Of a DNA stretch of 10,526 nt, positions 1-6,767 are shown in pieces (the stretch's first letter is position 1; every line of letters starts with the position of its first letter). The position numbers and the translations under genes are program-made. Origin of the DNA: Desulfonatronaceae bacterium UBA663 (GTDB taxonomy: Bacteria > Desulfobacterota > Desulfovibrionia > Desulfovibrionales > Desulfonatronaceae); NCBI GenBank assembly GCA_002299865.1, contig DBNV01000087.1, positions 1 through 10,526 on the forward strand. Direction: 5' to 3'. The notes under the pieces were generated by a model. The model ran no database searches, was not told the DNA's origin, and saw nothing but the letters and a program-made list of their open reading frames with translations.

Positions 1-81
1 ATCAACGCTACGCTAAACGATGGAAATAGAGCCGATATCATTACCTAAAGCCACCGCAAAATGCATGACCTTTGAAAAACA

Positions 82-110
82 TTGACAACAATCCGATGCC
101 CGCGTAAGTG
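82..110 (+). promoter_or_regulatory. Candidate sigma-70 promoter of tRNA-Pro
   Basis: A perfect -35 hexamer TTGACA lies at 82-87. Exactly 17 nt later, at 105-110, is TAAGTG, which is a poor -10 match (only the first T and A agree with consensus). The predicted start near 117 lies a few bases before the mature tRNA end at 123. The position and the perfect -35 favour this reading; the weak -10 keeps confidence moderate. Nothing else in 1-122 is convincing. Confidence 0.45.
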
Positions 111-122
111 TCCTCCTTTTAT

Positions 123-199
123 CGGGATGTAGCGCAGACTGGGAGCGCACCTGAATGGGGTTCAGGGGGTCGGAGGTTCAAATCCTCTCATCCCGACCA
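123..199 (+). tRNA. tRNA-Pro (anticodon GGG)
   Basis: A complete 77-nt cloverleaf can be folded by eye. The acceptor stem CGGGATG/CATCCCG is fully paired, the D stem is GCGC/GCGC with a 9-nt loop containing GG, and the anticodon stem CCTGA/TCAGG encloses the loop ATGGGGT, giving anticodon GGG (reads CCC and probably CCU). The variable loop is 5 nt, and the T arm is GGAGG-TTCAAAT-CCTCT with one G-U pair. The discriminator base is A and the CCA tail is encoded (197-199). The gene is a single unit, transcribed towards the end of the minus-strand operon (convergent with lpxI), with its own terminator 8 nt downstream. Confidence 0.97.
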
Positions 200-206
200 T
201 GGCATC

Positions 207-241
207 AAGGGGTTACGATATCATCATCGTAACCCTTTTTT
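207..241 (+). terminator. Intrinsic terminator after tRNA-Pro
   Basis: A perfect 10-bp stem pairs 210-219 (GGGTTACGAT) with 226-235 (ATCGTAACCC) around a 6-nt loop. It is followed directly by six T residues (236-241), the classic Rho-independent layout for plus-strand transcription leaving tRNA-Pro. A-U and G-U pairs between 207-209 and 236-238 could lengthen the stem. Read on the minus strand, the hairpin is followed by CCTTG rather than a T run, so it should be weak or inactive for the lpxI operon. Confidence 0.88.
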
Positions 242-285
242 CTTGCCGCTGCGCAGATTCCAGTGCCCCGTCCGCTTGAATCGCT

Positions 286-1131
286 TCAGGACCTCCCCGA
301 CGTAATCCCAGAGACCCCGGAACGCATACCCACGATGCTGATGCCGGCTTGATCGGCCAGAGCCACGCTTTCGGGAAGATCCAGAAAAAGGCTCTGTCCG
401 GCCTCCACGCCGAGACAGGAAGCCCTGGCCTGGATCATGATCTTGATGGTTTGCTTGCCGATGGTCGGCAGATCCAGGCGTAGATCTTGGATGGGCTTGA
501 AGATCTTGATCACCACGCAACCGGGACCGATCAGTTCTCCGGCCCGCAATATGGTTGCATCCGTGCCTTCCACGGCCTCTGCCGCGACAACGGTTTTCTT
601 GCGCAACACAATGCACTGACCAATGTCCAGGGCCCCTAAGGACTTGGCCAGAGGCCAGCCCACATCCAGGTCCGCTTGCTCCTCGGCTGTAGGCTTGCGT
701 TTCGTCAGGACGCCTTCGGGCGTGCGTAAATGGGGTAGAAAATCCAGGGCCGAAACCACGGCCATGCCCTCTTCTTCCAGCTCAGCGGCCACGGCCCGCA
801 GGATCTCGTCGTCATGGGTGTTCTTGCTTCTCCAGAGCAGCTTGGCCGCGCGCCAGTCCGGCCGCAAGTTCGCAGCTCTGGCCTTGTGCACCTTGCCGGC
901 CATGACCACCCGGCTTGCGCCCTGCTTCTTGCAAAAAGCGATGAGCTTGCCCAACTGTCCCAGGTGCAGCCATGCCCAAGCATCCAACTCTTTGGCCAAG
1001 GCCGGATCAGTTTCATCCACAAACCCAAGCCCCACCACGCGCAGCCCCTGTCGGCGCGCGCCTTCAAGCACCATGGCGGGCAAGTCCCCGCTGCCCGCAA
1101 TCAGGGCCAATGTCGAGGAAGGACTAGGCAT
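286..1131 (-). CDS. lpxI: UDP-2,3-diacylglucosamine pyrophosphatase LpxI (DUF1009 family)
   Basis: This 281-residue cytosolic protein should cleave UDP-2,3-diacylglucosamine to lipid X (2,3-diacylglucosamine 1-phosphate) and UMP, the fourth step of lipid A synthesis. It is unrelated in sequence to the LpxH enzyme of E. coli. What I see: the family-typical N-terminus LALIAGSGDLP (residues 8-18), the MAGKV segment near 77, and a C-terminal block with DLPTIGKQT (from D220), then GVEAGQSLFLD near 241-251. D220 probably matches the Asp shown to be essential in the Caulobacter enzyme (D225); this is from memory of the family, without an alignment. The start is ATG at 1131, 22 nt after the lpxA stop, with no recognisable Shine-Dalgarno sequence, so translation may depend on lpxA. 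It is the last gene of the operon. lpxB, often next to lpxI in other bacteria, is not in the window. Confidence 0.9.
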   Translation of the reverse strand: MPSPSSTLALIAGSGDLPAMVLEGARRQGLRVVGLGFVDETDPALAKELDAWAWLHLGQLGKLIAFCKKQGASRVVMAGKVHKARAANLRPDWRAAKLLWRSKNTHDDEILRAVAAELEEEGMAVVSALDFLPHLRTPEGVLTKRKPTAEEQADLDVGWPLAKSLGALDIGQCIVLRKKTVVAAEAVEGTDATILRAGELIGPGCVVIKIFKPIQDLRLDLPTIGKQTIKIMIQARASCLGVEAGQSLFLDLPESVALADQAGISIVGMRSGVSGITSGRS

Positions 1132-1153
1132 TGATCGACAAAAAAGCTTACGC

Positions 1154-1975
1154 TCAATAGAGCGGGACTTCCTGGCCGTTAACGCTGTTTTGGTTGTCCG
1201 TGGACACCCCCCGCGTGCTGCTTTGCAGAAAGTTCAACAAAAAATCCACAGCAGGGGAGTCCGGACATGCCGCCTTGACTTCTTCAATGGCTTCCTGGCG
1301 CTTTTTACCGGAACGCCAGATGATCTTGTAGGATTTTTCAATATCAGTCAGGGTCTGCTGGGAAAAACCCTGTCGCTTCAGGCCGATCATGTTCGGGCCG
1401 TAAAGCTTGGCCGGAGTGCCCGTGGCGATCATGTACGGCGGGATGTCCAAACTGATGCCGGCCTTGCCGCCGATAAAGGCGTAGTCTCCGATGCGCACGA
1501 ACTGATGCACGGCGCACAGCCCGCCCAAGACCGCCTTGGAACCCACCTGGACATGGCCGCCCAGGGTGGCCGCGTTGGCCATGATCACGTTATCGCCCAC
1601 CACGCAATCGTGGGCGATATGGGTATAGGCCATGAGCAGGCAGTCCGACCCGACGCGGGTCACGCCCTTGCCGTCCACGGTGCCCCGGTGCAGAGTAGTG
1701 TACTCGCGAATGACGTTTCTGTCGCCGATTTCCAGCCAGGTCGGCTCGCCCTGATATTTCAAGTGCTGGGGATCGCCGCCCACAAAGGCAAAGGAGTGAA
1801 TATGACAATCCGCGCCAATGCGCGAATGCCGATGGATGCGCGCTTGCGCGTCCACCTTTGTCCTGTCGCCGATGATCACGTCTTCGTCGATCACGCAAAA
1901 CGGTCCGACCGTGACGTCCTGCCCCAGTTGCGCGGCCGAATGCACCAGGGCCGTCGGATGAATGTCTACTGCCAT
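1154..1975 (-). CDS. lpxA: Acyl-ACP--UDP-N-acetylglucosamine O-acyltransferase LpxA
   Basis: LpxA transfers a 3-hydroxyacyl chain from ACP to the 3-OH of UDP-GlcNAc, the first step of lipid A synthesis, as a cytosolic homotrimer. The 273-residue product (E. coli 262) has an N-terminal left-handed beta-helix of hexapeptide repeats (about 1-185), then an alpha-helical C-terminus. The catalytic His is in THIAHDCVVG (H122, E. coli H125). AVHQF (H157) and IPPYMIATG follow, and GLKRQGF opens the helical part. Gly170 sits where E. coli has Gly173, the chain-length ruler position. I chose the ATG at 1975 because the protein there begins MAVDIHPTALVH, as the family does; the open frame runs 90 nt further upstream into fabZ, but that stretch is basic and unlike LpxA. 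The start overlaps the fabZ stop by 1 nt (TGATG), and AGGAG lies just upstream. Confidence 0.96.
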   Translation of the reverse strand: MAVDIHPTALVHSAAQLGQDVTVGPFCVIDEDVIIGDRTKVDAQARIHRHSRIGADCHIHSFAFVGGDPQHLKYQGEPTWLEIGDRNVIREYTTLHRGTVDGKGVTRVGSDCLLMAYTHIAHDCVVGDNVIMANAATLGGHVQVGSKAVLGGLCAVHQFVRIGDYAFIGGKAGISLDIPPYMIATGTPAKLYGPNMIGLKRQGFSQQTLTDIEKSYKIIWRSGKKRQEAIEEVKAACPDSPAVDFLLNFLQSSTRGVSTDNQNSVNGQEVPLY

Positions 1976-2442
1976 CAACTCCTCTCTTGGATGACGAAAG
2001 CGCCGCTCAGCCGGGCTTCGCAGACCAATTGCCCGTCCACCTCGGCGGTGCCGTCCATTTTCCACATGTTCATCTTGCTTCTGGCGTTGCAGGCGTGCAT
2101 GATCAGTTGATCACCCGGCACCACCTGGCGACGGAACTTGACCCGTTCCAGACCGGTGAATACGAAGAGCTTGTTCTTCACCTCCTCGGCGGGCTTGCTT
2201 TTGAGGAGCAGCAAGCCGACGGTCTGAGCCAGGGCCTCCACGATGAGCACTCCGGGCATCAGTGGATACCCGGGAAAATGCCCTTGAAAGTAAGGCTCGT
2301 TGAAGGTCACGTTCTTGATGGTCCTGATTTCCTGATGCGGAATGAACGAAAGAACTCTGTCCACCAGCAGAAAAGGAAACCGGTGCGGGAGCAAGTCGAA
2401 AATGCCCCGGATATCAATGCGCGAAGGATCGTTTTTAGTCAT
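1975..2442 (-). CDS. fabZ: (3R)-hydroxyacyl-ACP dehydratase FabZ
   Basis: FabZ dehydrates (3R)-hydroxyacyl-ACP to trans-2-enoyl-ACP in type II fatty acid synthesis. Its substrates are the same 3-hydroxyacyl-ACPs that LpxA and LpxD use, so co-expression may balance membrane phospholipid against lipid A. The 155-residue protein has the hot-dog fold hallmarks: IRGIFDLLPHRFPFLLVDRV (11-30), the active-site segment GHFPGYPLMPGVLIVEALAQ with catalytic His55 and Glu69, and FTGLERVKFRRQVVPGDQL towards the C-terminal half. The length is normal for the family. ATG at 2442 overlaps the lpxD stop by 8 nt, with GAGGA about 5 nt upstream of the start. The gene sits between lpxD and lpxA, the usual arrangement in many Gram-negative bacteria. 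Confidence 0.96.
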   Translation of the reverse strand: MTKNDPSRIDIRGIFDLLPHRFPFLLVDRVLSFIPHQEIRTIKNVTFNEPYFQGHFPGYPLMPGVLIVEALAQTVGLLLLKSKPAEEVKNKLFVFTGLERVKFRRQVVPGDQLIMHACNARSKMNMWKMDGTAEVDGQLVCEARLSGAFVIQERS

Positions 2443-3475
2443 GGCTGTCCTCGGATTTCTGCGTCTTCAATACGGCCAGTTCTTTTTCCAGGGCGGCCAC
2501 CCGTTTGACCAGTTCCGGCAGCCGGTTCCAGGAGGCGGCGATGCGCATAAACTTGCGCGCTTCCACTGCAGGCGAGCCCAAATAATCCTGCCCGCCTTCC
2601 AAAGAGCGGTTCACGCCGGACTTGGCGCCCACACGGCAGCCATCCCCCAGGTGCAGATGGTCGGCAATACCCACCTGACCGGCCAGGATCACCTTCTTCC
2701 CCAACTTGGAGCTGCCGGCAATGCCCACCTGGGACACGAGGATGCAGCCCGGACCGATTTCCACATTGTGGCCGATCTGGACCAGATTGTCGATTTTCGT
2801 GCCCCGGCCGATGCGCGTCACGTCCATGGTGGCCCGATCAATGGCGCAGTTGGCCCCGATTTCCACCTTGTCCTCAATGACAAGGCGTCCCACCTGAGGC
2901 ATCTTTTCCAACCCCTGGGAAGACGGGGCATAACCGAAACCGTCGCTGCCCAGGACGGTTCCGGGATGGACGATCACGTCGTCGCCCAACACGGTCCCGG
3001 ACATGAGCACTACGTTGGGATACAGCGTCACGCGCGCGCCCACCCGGCAATCCTCGCCCACATAGACCCCGCTGAACAGACGGCACCCCTCGTTCACCAC
3101 CGCACCCGGGCCGATGCTGACAAAGGGATAGACCACGGAGTCAGGATGCACCGTGGCCTCGGGATGGATGAAGGCCAGTGCGCTGTGCCCGGTCAACCGC
3201 CCCTGCGGCTGTTCAAAAAGCTGCACAACCCGGACGAAATCCAGATACGGGCTGTCGCTGATCAACGCCCTGGATGCCTGTGCGGCGAATTCCGGAGCAA
3301 GGATCACCGCCCCGGCCTTGGTTTTGGCCAACAGCGATGCGTGCTTGGGGCTGGAAAGGAAGCTTAAGTCATGCTCGCCAGCCGATTCCAACGAGGCCAC
3401 GCCGCAAATTTCCACGTCCGCTCCCCGGACGGGCAGGCCCAAGATCCCGGCCAGTTCATGGAGTGTCCTGGCCAT
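2435..3475 (-). CDS. lpxD: UDP-3-O-acylglucosamine N-acyltransferase LpxD
   Basis: LpxD adds the second 3-hydroxyacyl chain, N-linked, to UDP-3-O-acylglucosamine (third step of lipid A synthesis). The 346-residue product matches the usual size (about 340). The N-terminal uridine-binding domain (about 1-100) includes DLSFLSSPKH and AVILAPEF. A long left-handed beta-helix follows (about 103-300), with repeated hexapeptides such as IGPGAVV, VGEDCRVG and IGRGTKI. It carries the family segment GSDGFGYAP (176-184) and the catalytic His in QIGHNVEIG (H236, matching E. coli H239). The C-terminus (about 318-340) is a short helix, RLPELVKRVAALEKELAVL, probably the trimer coiled coil. ATG at 3475 overlaps the skp stop by 1 nt (TAATG); the upstream sequence is purine rich but has no strong Shine-Dalgarno, so translation is probably coupled to skp. 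Confidence 0.96.
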   Translation of the reverse strand: MARTLHELAGILGLPVRGADVEICGVASLESAGEHDLSFLSSPKHASLLAKTKAGAVILAPEFAAQASRALISDSPYLDFVRVVQLFEQPQGRLTGHSALAFIHPEATVHPDSVVYPFVSIGPGAVVNEGCRLFSGVYVGEDCRVGARVTLYPNVVLMSGTVLGDDVIVHPGTVLGSDGFGYAPSSQGLEKMPQVGRLVIEDKVEIGANCAIDRATMDVTRIGRGTKIDNLVQIGHNVEIGPGCILVSQVGIAGSSKLGKKVILAGQVGIADHLHLGDGCRVGAKSGVNRSLEGGQDYLGSPAVEARKFMRIAASWNRLPELVKRVAALEKELAVLKTQKSEDSHD

Positions 3476-3996
3476 TACTTCTTTTTCGTGCTCCAGGCTT
3501 TGTTGAATTCCTGCTTGATCTGCTCCGTGATGTTTACGGAATCGTCGGCATAGAGCAGTCCGGCGGACGTGCCGTCAATGATCATGGCAAAACCGTGCTT
3601 CTTGCCGTAATCCCGAATTGTGTTGAAAAGCAGTTCCAGAATCGGCTCGGTGAGACGATCCTCCTCGGCCCTCATTCTCACCTGAAAGGCCTGGACCTGG
3701 TCCTGAAAGTCCCGCATCAGGCGGCGGTATTCCAGTTCCTTGTTCTGCCTGGCCTCCTGACTGAGGACCGGGCCTTGGCGCTGCAAATCGTCACGCAATC
3801 TGGTCAGGGTTTCGTTCTTCTTGTCCAGTTCGGCTTTCATGGTTTCAAATCCGGCCCTTAACTCCGCCTGGGCCTTGGTGCCGGGGTCGGATTCGTTAAT
3901 GATCACCTGTATGTTCACCACGCCGACTTTGCTCGCCCAGGCCGCCCCCGGCAAGAGCAGAACGGCAATGATCAACGCACTCAAAATTCTCCGCAT
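3475..3996 (-). CDS. skp: Periplasmic chaperone Skp/OmpH
   Basis: Skp-family chaperones form a trimeric jellyfish-like clamp in the periplasm that holds unfolded outer-membrane proteins for BamA. The 173-residue precursor starts with a clear Sec signal peptide (basic MRR, hydrophobic 4-19, likely cleavage after AWA at residue 21). The mature part begins KVGVVNIQVIINES, the conserved first strand, then continues as a long charged helical region (about 35-120) suited to the tentacles, with the family-like ELEYRRLMRDFQDQVQ (88-103). It closes with GFAMIIDGTSAGLLYADDSVNITEQI, the typical C-terminal core strand and helix. ATG at 3996 has a strong AGGAG site 7 nt upstream. The gene follows bamA after 58 nt, the widest gap within the operon, and leads into lpxD, as in E. 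coli. Confidence 0.94.
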   Translation of the reverse strand: MRRILSALIIAVLLLPGAAWASKVGVVNIQVIINESDPGTKAQAELRAGFETMKAELDKKNETLTRLRDDLQRQGPVLSQEARQNKELEYRRLMRDFQDQVQAFQVRMRAEEDRLTEPILELLFNTIRDYGKKHGFAMIIDGTSAGLLYADDSVNITEQIKQEFNKAWSTKKK

Positions 3997-4015
3997 GGTT
4001 TGTCTCCTTTGATCT

Positions 4016-4042
4016 GTTATAAATAATAAATGTGAATGTCAG
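4016..4042 (-). promoter_or_regulatory. Possible internal promoter ahead of skp
   Basis: The 58-nt bamA-skp gap is strikingly AT-rich compared with its surroundings. On the minus strand CTGACA (plus positions 4037-4042) and TATAAC (4016-4021) each match sigma-70 consensus at five of six bases, but the spacer is only 15 nt, shorter than the usual 16-18. A second -10-like TATTAT lies at 4023-4028 without a good -35. The site would let skp-lpxD-fabZ-lpxA-lpxI be expressed partly apart from bamA. This is inference from motif matching only. Confidence 0.25.
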
Positions 4043-4054
4043 AGGTCGGCGAGA

Positions 4055-6739
4055 TCAAAAGAACTGGCCGATGGAAAACTCCACGCTGCTATGCCTCTCG
4101 CCTTCCAGCTTGTCCAGCCCATAGCCGTACTCCAGGCGCAACGGCCCCAGAGGCGAAAACCAGCGTATCCCGGTACCGACGCTCTTATAGAGGTCGGAGC
4201 CGAAATCCTGCCCGTCGTCCCAGGTGTTGCCCGCGTCGAAAAAGACCAGTCCGATCAAGCCTATTTCCTTGTTCAACGGGAACAGGTATTCAACGTTGGT
4301 GAAAAACTTCTTCACGCCGCCGATCCGGTCGTTGGTGAGCGGATCCCTGGGGGAAATCTCCCAGCCCGGATAGCCGCGCACGCTGTCCATGCCGCCCAAG
4401 TAAAAGCGCTCGAAGACCGGAGCTTCCTTGCCCTGATTGTCGAACAGAAACCCCACCTGCCCGCGCCAGTGGAAAACTGTATCCCAAAACAGGGGGTAGA
4501 AAAAATGTGAATTGAGCTTGGCTTTGATGAAGTTGTCGTCGCCCTGCAGGATGCCGCCAGCGTATTCCAGGGATAAGAGGTTCCGCGTGCCCCTGGAGGG
4601 GTTGAACCTGCGGTCCGTGGTGTCCCGGCCGATGGCCGCGTAGGCGACGCTGGCCCATTTTTCCCCTTTTGCGTCTCTGATCCGTTGCGCTGCGGTTTCT
4701 GCGACGTTGGTGATTTCGTAATGCTCCAGGCGGTAGTTCCAATAGAGTCTGGTGTATTCGCCCAAGGGATAGGCAAACCGGGCCCTGCCGCCTATGGCCT
4801 TGCGATCGTAGTCCCTATAGTCGTGGGTCCAGTAGTACAGGTCTTTGCCGACACTCAAGTCCGTGTCCCGCCAGGCCGGGTCGGTCAGGCCGATGTCGTA
4901 CATGACGCGGCGTCCGCTAAAGGTGCCCCTGAAGGACAAGTTGTAACCCTTGCCGAAAAGATTGCGCTCCAGGATCGTGCCGGTGAAGAACAGTCTGTCC
5001 AGGCTGGAGTATCCGGCTCCGGCGCTGATCATACCAGTGGGCTTCTCCTTGACCGTGACCTTGAGATCCAGTTCGGTCGGGATTTCCGTGGCCACGGTTT
5101 CAATATCAACAGTTTCGAAGAAGTCCAGGCGGACCAGGCGTTCTTTGGAACGGGCCAGAAGATCGCCGCTGAACAGGTCGCCGTCCCCCAGGCGCATTTC
5201 CCGGCGGATGACGTTGTCCCTGGTTTTGGTATTGCCCTGGATCTCGACCCTGCGGATGTAGACCAGAGAGCCCTTGTACAGGACGTAGGTCACGTTGACC
5301 AGCAGTTCCTCGGCCTGGATGTCCAGTTCCACGTCGGCCTGGGCAAAGGCGTACCCGAATTCGGTATAGTGGTCGGCCAGGGTCTGCAAGTCTTGTCTGA
5401 GCACGGACCGGTCAAAGTAAGCGCCCCTGTCTTGCAGGTCGTCCAGCTGAACAAGCTTGCGCAGGTTTTCTTCCGGCTCCAGCATATCGCCCCTGAAGGC
5501 AATGGAACCGATCTTATACCGCGGTCCCTCCTCAATCTTGAAGACGATGCGGATGCCGTCCTCCAGATACTCCACTTCGGGGTGGCCGACCCTGGCATCC
5601 AGAAAACCGCGGTTGGCATAATAGGCTTCCAGGGCGGCGGCATCGCGCTCCAGCAGTTCTTCACGGAGAACACCATCCCCGGTGATCCAGGACAGGAGCC
5701 CGCGTTCGGTCAGAGCCAGCTCCCTTTTCAACTCGCGCTCGCTCAGCAAGTCCGCCCCTTTGATCTCGATTTCCTGAATAAACAGCCGGTTGCCTTCCTC
5801 AACAGTAATGTTCAGGCGGGCCTGCCTAGGATCGATCTGCTCCAAGCTGTAGCCCACCTCAGCCAGGTAATAGCCTTTTCGGCGGTACATTTCCCGAATC
5901 CTGGCCAAGTCCTCGGAAAGTATCCTGGGGTTGATCACGCCCCCAGTGCGGGTGCTGATGGCCTTGATGATGTCGGCTTCCCTGATCGCCTTGGCCCCGA
6001 TCACGCTGATGGCCTGGATCCTTGGGCGTTCCTTGACTACGAAGATCAGTTCCTTGCCATCGGGGGTGTCGTCGACCCGGACCACGATGTCATCGAAAAA
6101 GCCCAGGTCAAACAACCTGCGGATGTCCTCGTTGACGACCTGAGGGTCGTATATCTGGCCCTGTTGGCTGCGGATACGCAGCAAGACCACGTCGGAACCA
6201 AGAATTTCGTTGCCCTCCACCCGGATTCTGGCGATGGTTGCCAGTTGTCGTAAATCGCGGGTGATTTTTTCGCTCAACTCTTCCACGGCCGGGAGCAGGT
6301 TGATCAAACCCTGCTGGACCACGAAAAAAGACTTGGTGGGCTTAAGCCCAAAGGCCTCCACCAGCCGCACGTCCAGACTCAGGCTCTCGCTCACCTGGTT
6401 GAAACTGCCGTAGACACTGTAGGCCGAGCCGGACAACAAGGCCATGTCCCGGGCTGCGCGCAAATCCAATTGGGTCAGTTCCTGATCGCGCAGCAGTTGC
6501 AGAGTTTGATCCCCCGGATGGACCTTGAACCCTTTGGCGCGCAGCTGCTCGCGCAGCAGTTCGGGCAATTCTTCATGAAGGTGGCTTAGCTCCGGGGCCG
6601 CGTTGATCTCAAAGGGCAGAACCAGGATCTTGACAATTTCCCCTTGTTGGGCGCCGGAAGGGACGGGCGCGCCGATCAGGAAGACCAGGGTCGAAAAAAA
6701 ACAACCCAGCCAAAGAGGGATCAAGCGGAATGTGGGCAT
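4055..6739 (-). CDS. bamA: Outer membrane protein assembly factor BamA with extra N-terminal domain
   Basis: BamA is the core Omp85 barrel that folds beta-barrel proteins into the outer membrane. The 894-residue precursor has a signal peptide (about 1-30, ending PSGA). A roughly 135-residue extra domain (about 34-168) begins VKILVLPFEINA and resembles TolB-N/FlgO/CsgG-type folds. Five POTRA domains follow (about 169-238, 239-316, 317-406, 407-491, 492-567), each opening with a strand-turn motif such as IRVEGNEIL, ISVIGAKAI, IEIKGADLL or VEIQGNTKT. The 16-strand barrel (568-894) contains the Omp85 L6 motif VRGY (787-790) and ends in a beta-signal with terminal Phe (SIGQFF). E. coli BamA is 810 residues; the extra length is mainly the N-terminal domain. 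ATG at 6739 has GAGGA about 8 nt upstream and lies 28 nt after lolD. Confidence 0.96.
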   Translation of the reverse strand: MPTFRLIPLWLGCFFSTLVFLIGAPVPSGAQQGEIVKILVLPFEINAAPELSHLHEELPELLREQLRAKGFKVHPGDQTLQLLRDQELTQLDLRAARDMALLSGSAYSVYGSFNQVSESLSLDVRLVEAFGLKPTKSFFVVQQGLINLLPAVEELSEKITRDLRQLATIARIRVEGNEILGSDVVLLRIRSQQGQIYDPQVVNEDIRRLFDLGFFDDIVVRVDDTPDGKELIFVVKERPRIQAISVIGAKAIREADIIKAISTRTGGVINPRILSEDLARIREMYRRKGYYLAEVGYSLEQIDPRQARLNITVEEGNRLFIQEIEIKGADLLSERELKRELALTERGLLSWITGDGVLREELLERDAAALEAYYANRGFLDARVGHPEVEYLEDGIRIVFKIEEGPRYKIGSIAFRGDMLEPEENLRKLVQLDDLQDRGAYFDRSVLRQDLQTLADHYTEFGYAFAQADVELDIQAEELLVNVTYVLYKGSLVYIRRVEIQGNTKTRDNVIRREMRLGDGDLFSGDLLARSKERLVRLDFFETVDIETVATEIPTELDLKVTVKEKPTGMISAGAGYSSLDRLFFTGTILERNLFGKGYNLSFRGTFSGRRVMYDIGLTDPAWRDTDLSVGKDLYYWTHDYRDYDRKAIGGRARFAYPLGEYTRLYWNYRLEHYEITNVAETAAQRIRDAKGEKWASVAYAAIGRDTTDRRFNPSRGTRNLLSLEYAGGILQGDDNFIKAKLNSHFFYPLFWDTVFHWRGQVGFLFDNQGKEAPVFERFYLGGMDSVRGYPGWEISPRDPLTNDRIGGVKKFFTNVEYLFPLNKEIGLIGLVFFDAGNTWDDGQDFGSDLYKSVGTGIRWFSPLGPLRLEYGYGLDKLEGERHSSVEFSIGQFF

Positions 6740-6767
6740 GGCGATTTTCCTCGCATCTGAACGGAAT

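Noticed and set aside
1..48. Possible C-terminal tail of a plus-strand gene entering from the left (open for 15 codons, then TAA)
   Set aside because: Fifteen codons are too few to show coding; no family was recognised.
123..199. tRNA-Pro or tRNA-Asn as an integration site with a nearby mobile element
   Set aside because: No second copy of either tRNA 3' end, no integrase and no insertion sequence is visible; the genes between them are core housekeeping genes.
108..305. Small plus-strand frame of 65 codons
   Set aside because: It runs through the tRNA-Pro gene and its terminator, so it is not a protein gene.
1976..2065. N-terminal extension of lpxA starting at 2065
   Set aside because: The 30 added residues are basic, overlap fabZ and do not resemble LpxA. 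ATG 1975 has AGGAG upstream and gives the family-typical start.
623..2110. Long plus-strand open frame (495 codons) opposite lpxI, lpxA and fabZ
   Set aside because: It lies antisense to three well-identified genes and has no recognisable domain. It reflects GC-biased codon use on the other strand.
2342..3367. Plus-strand open frame (341 codons) opposite lpxD
   Set aside because: It is a shadow of lpxD and fabZ, with the His/Ala/Gln-rich composition of the other antisense frames.
4685..6253. Long plus-strand open frame (522 codons) opposite bamA
   Set aside because: It is antisense to a clear bamA reading frame, rich in His/Asp/Gln/Val as shadow frames here are, and lacks family features.
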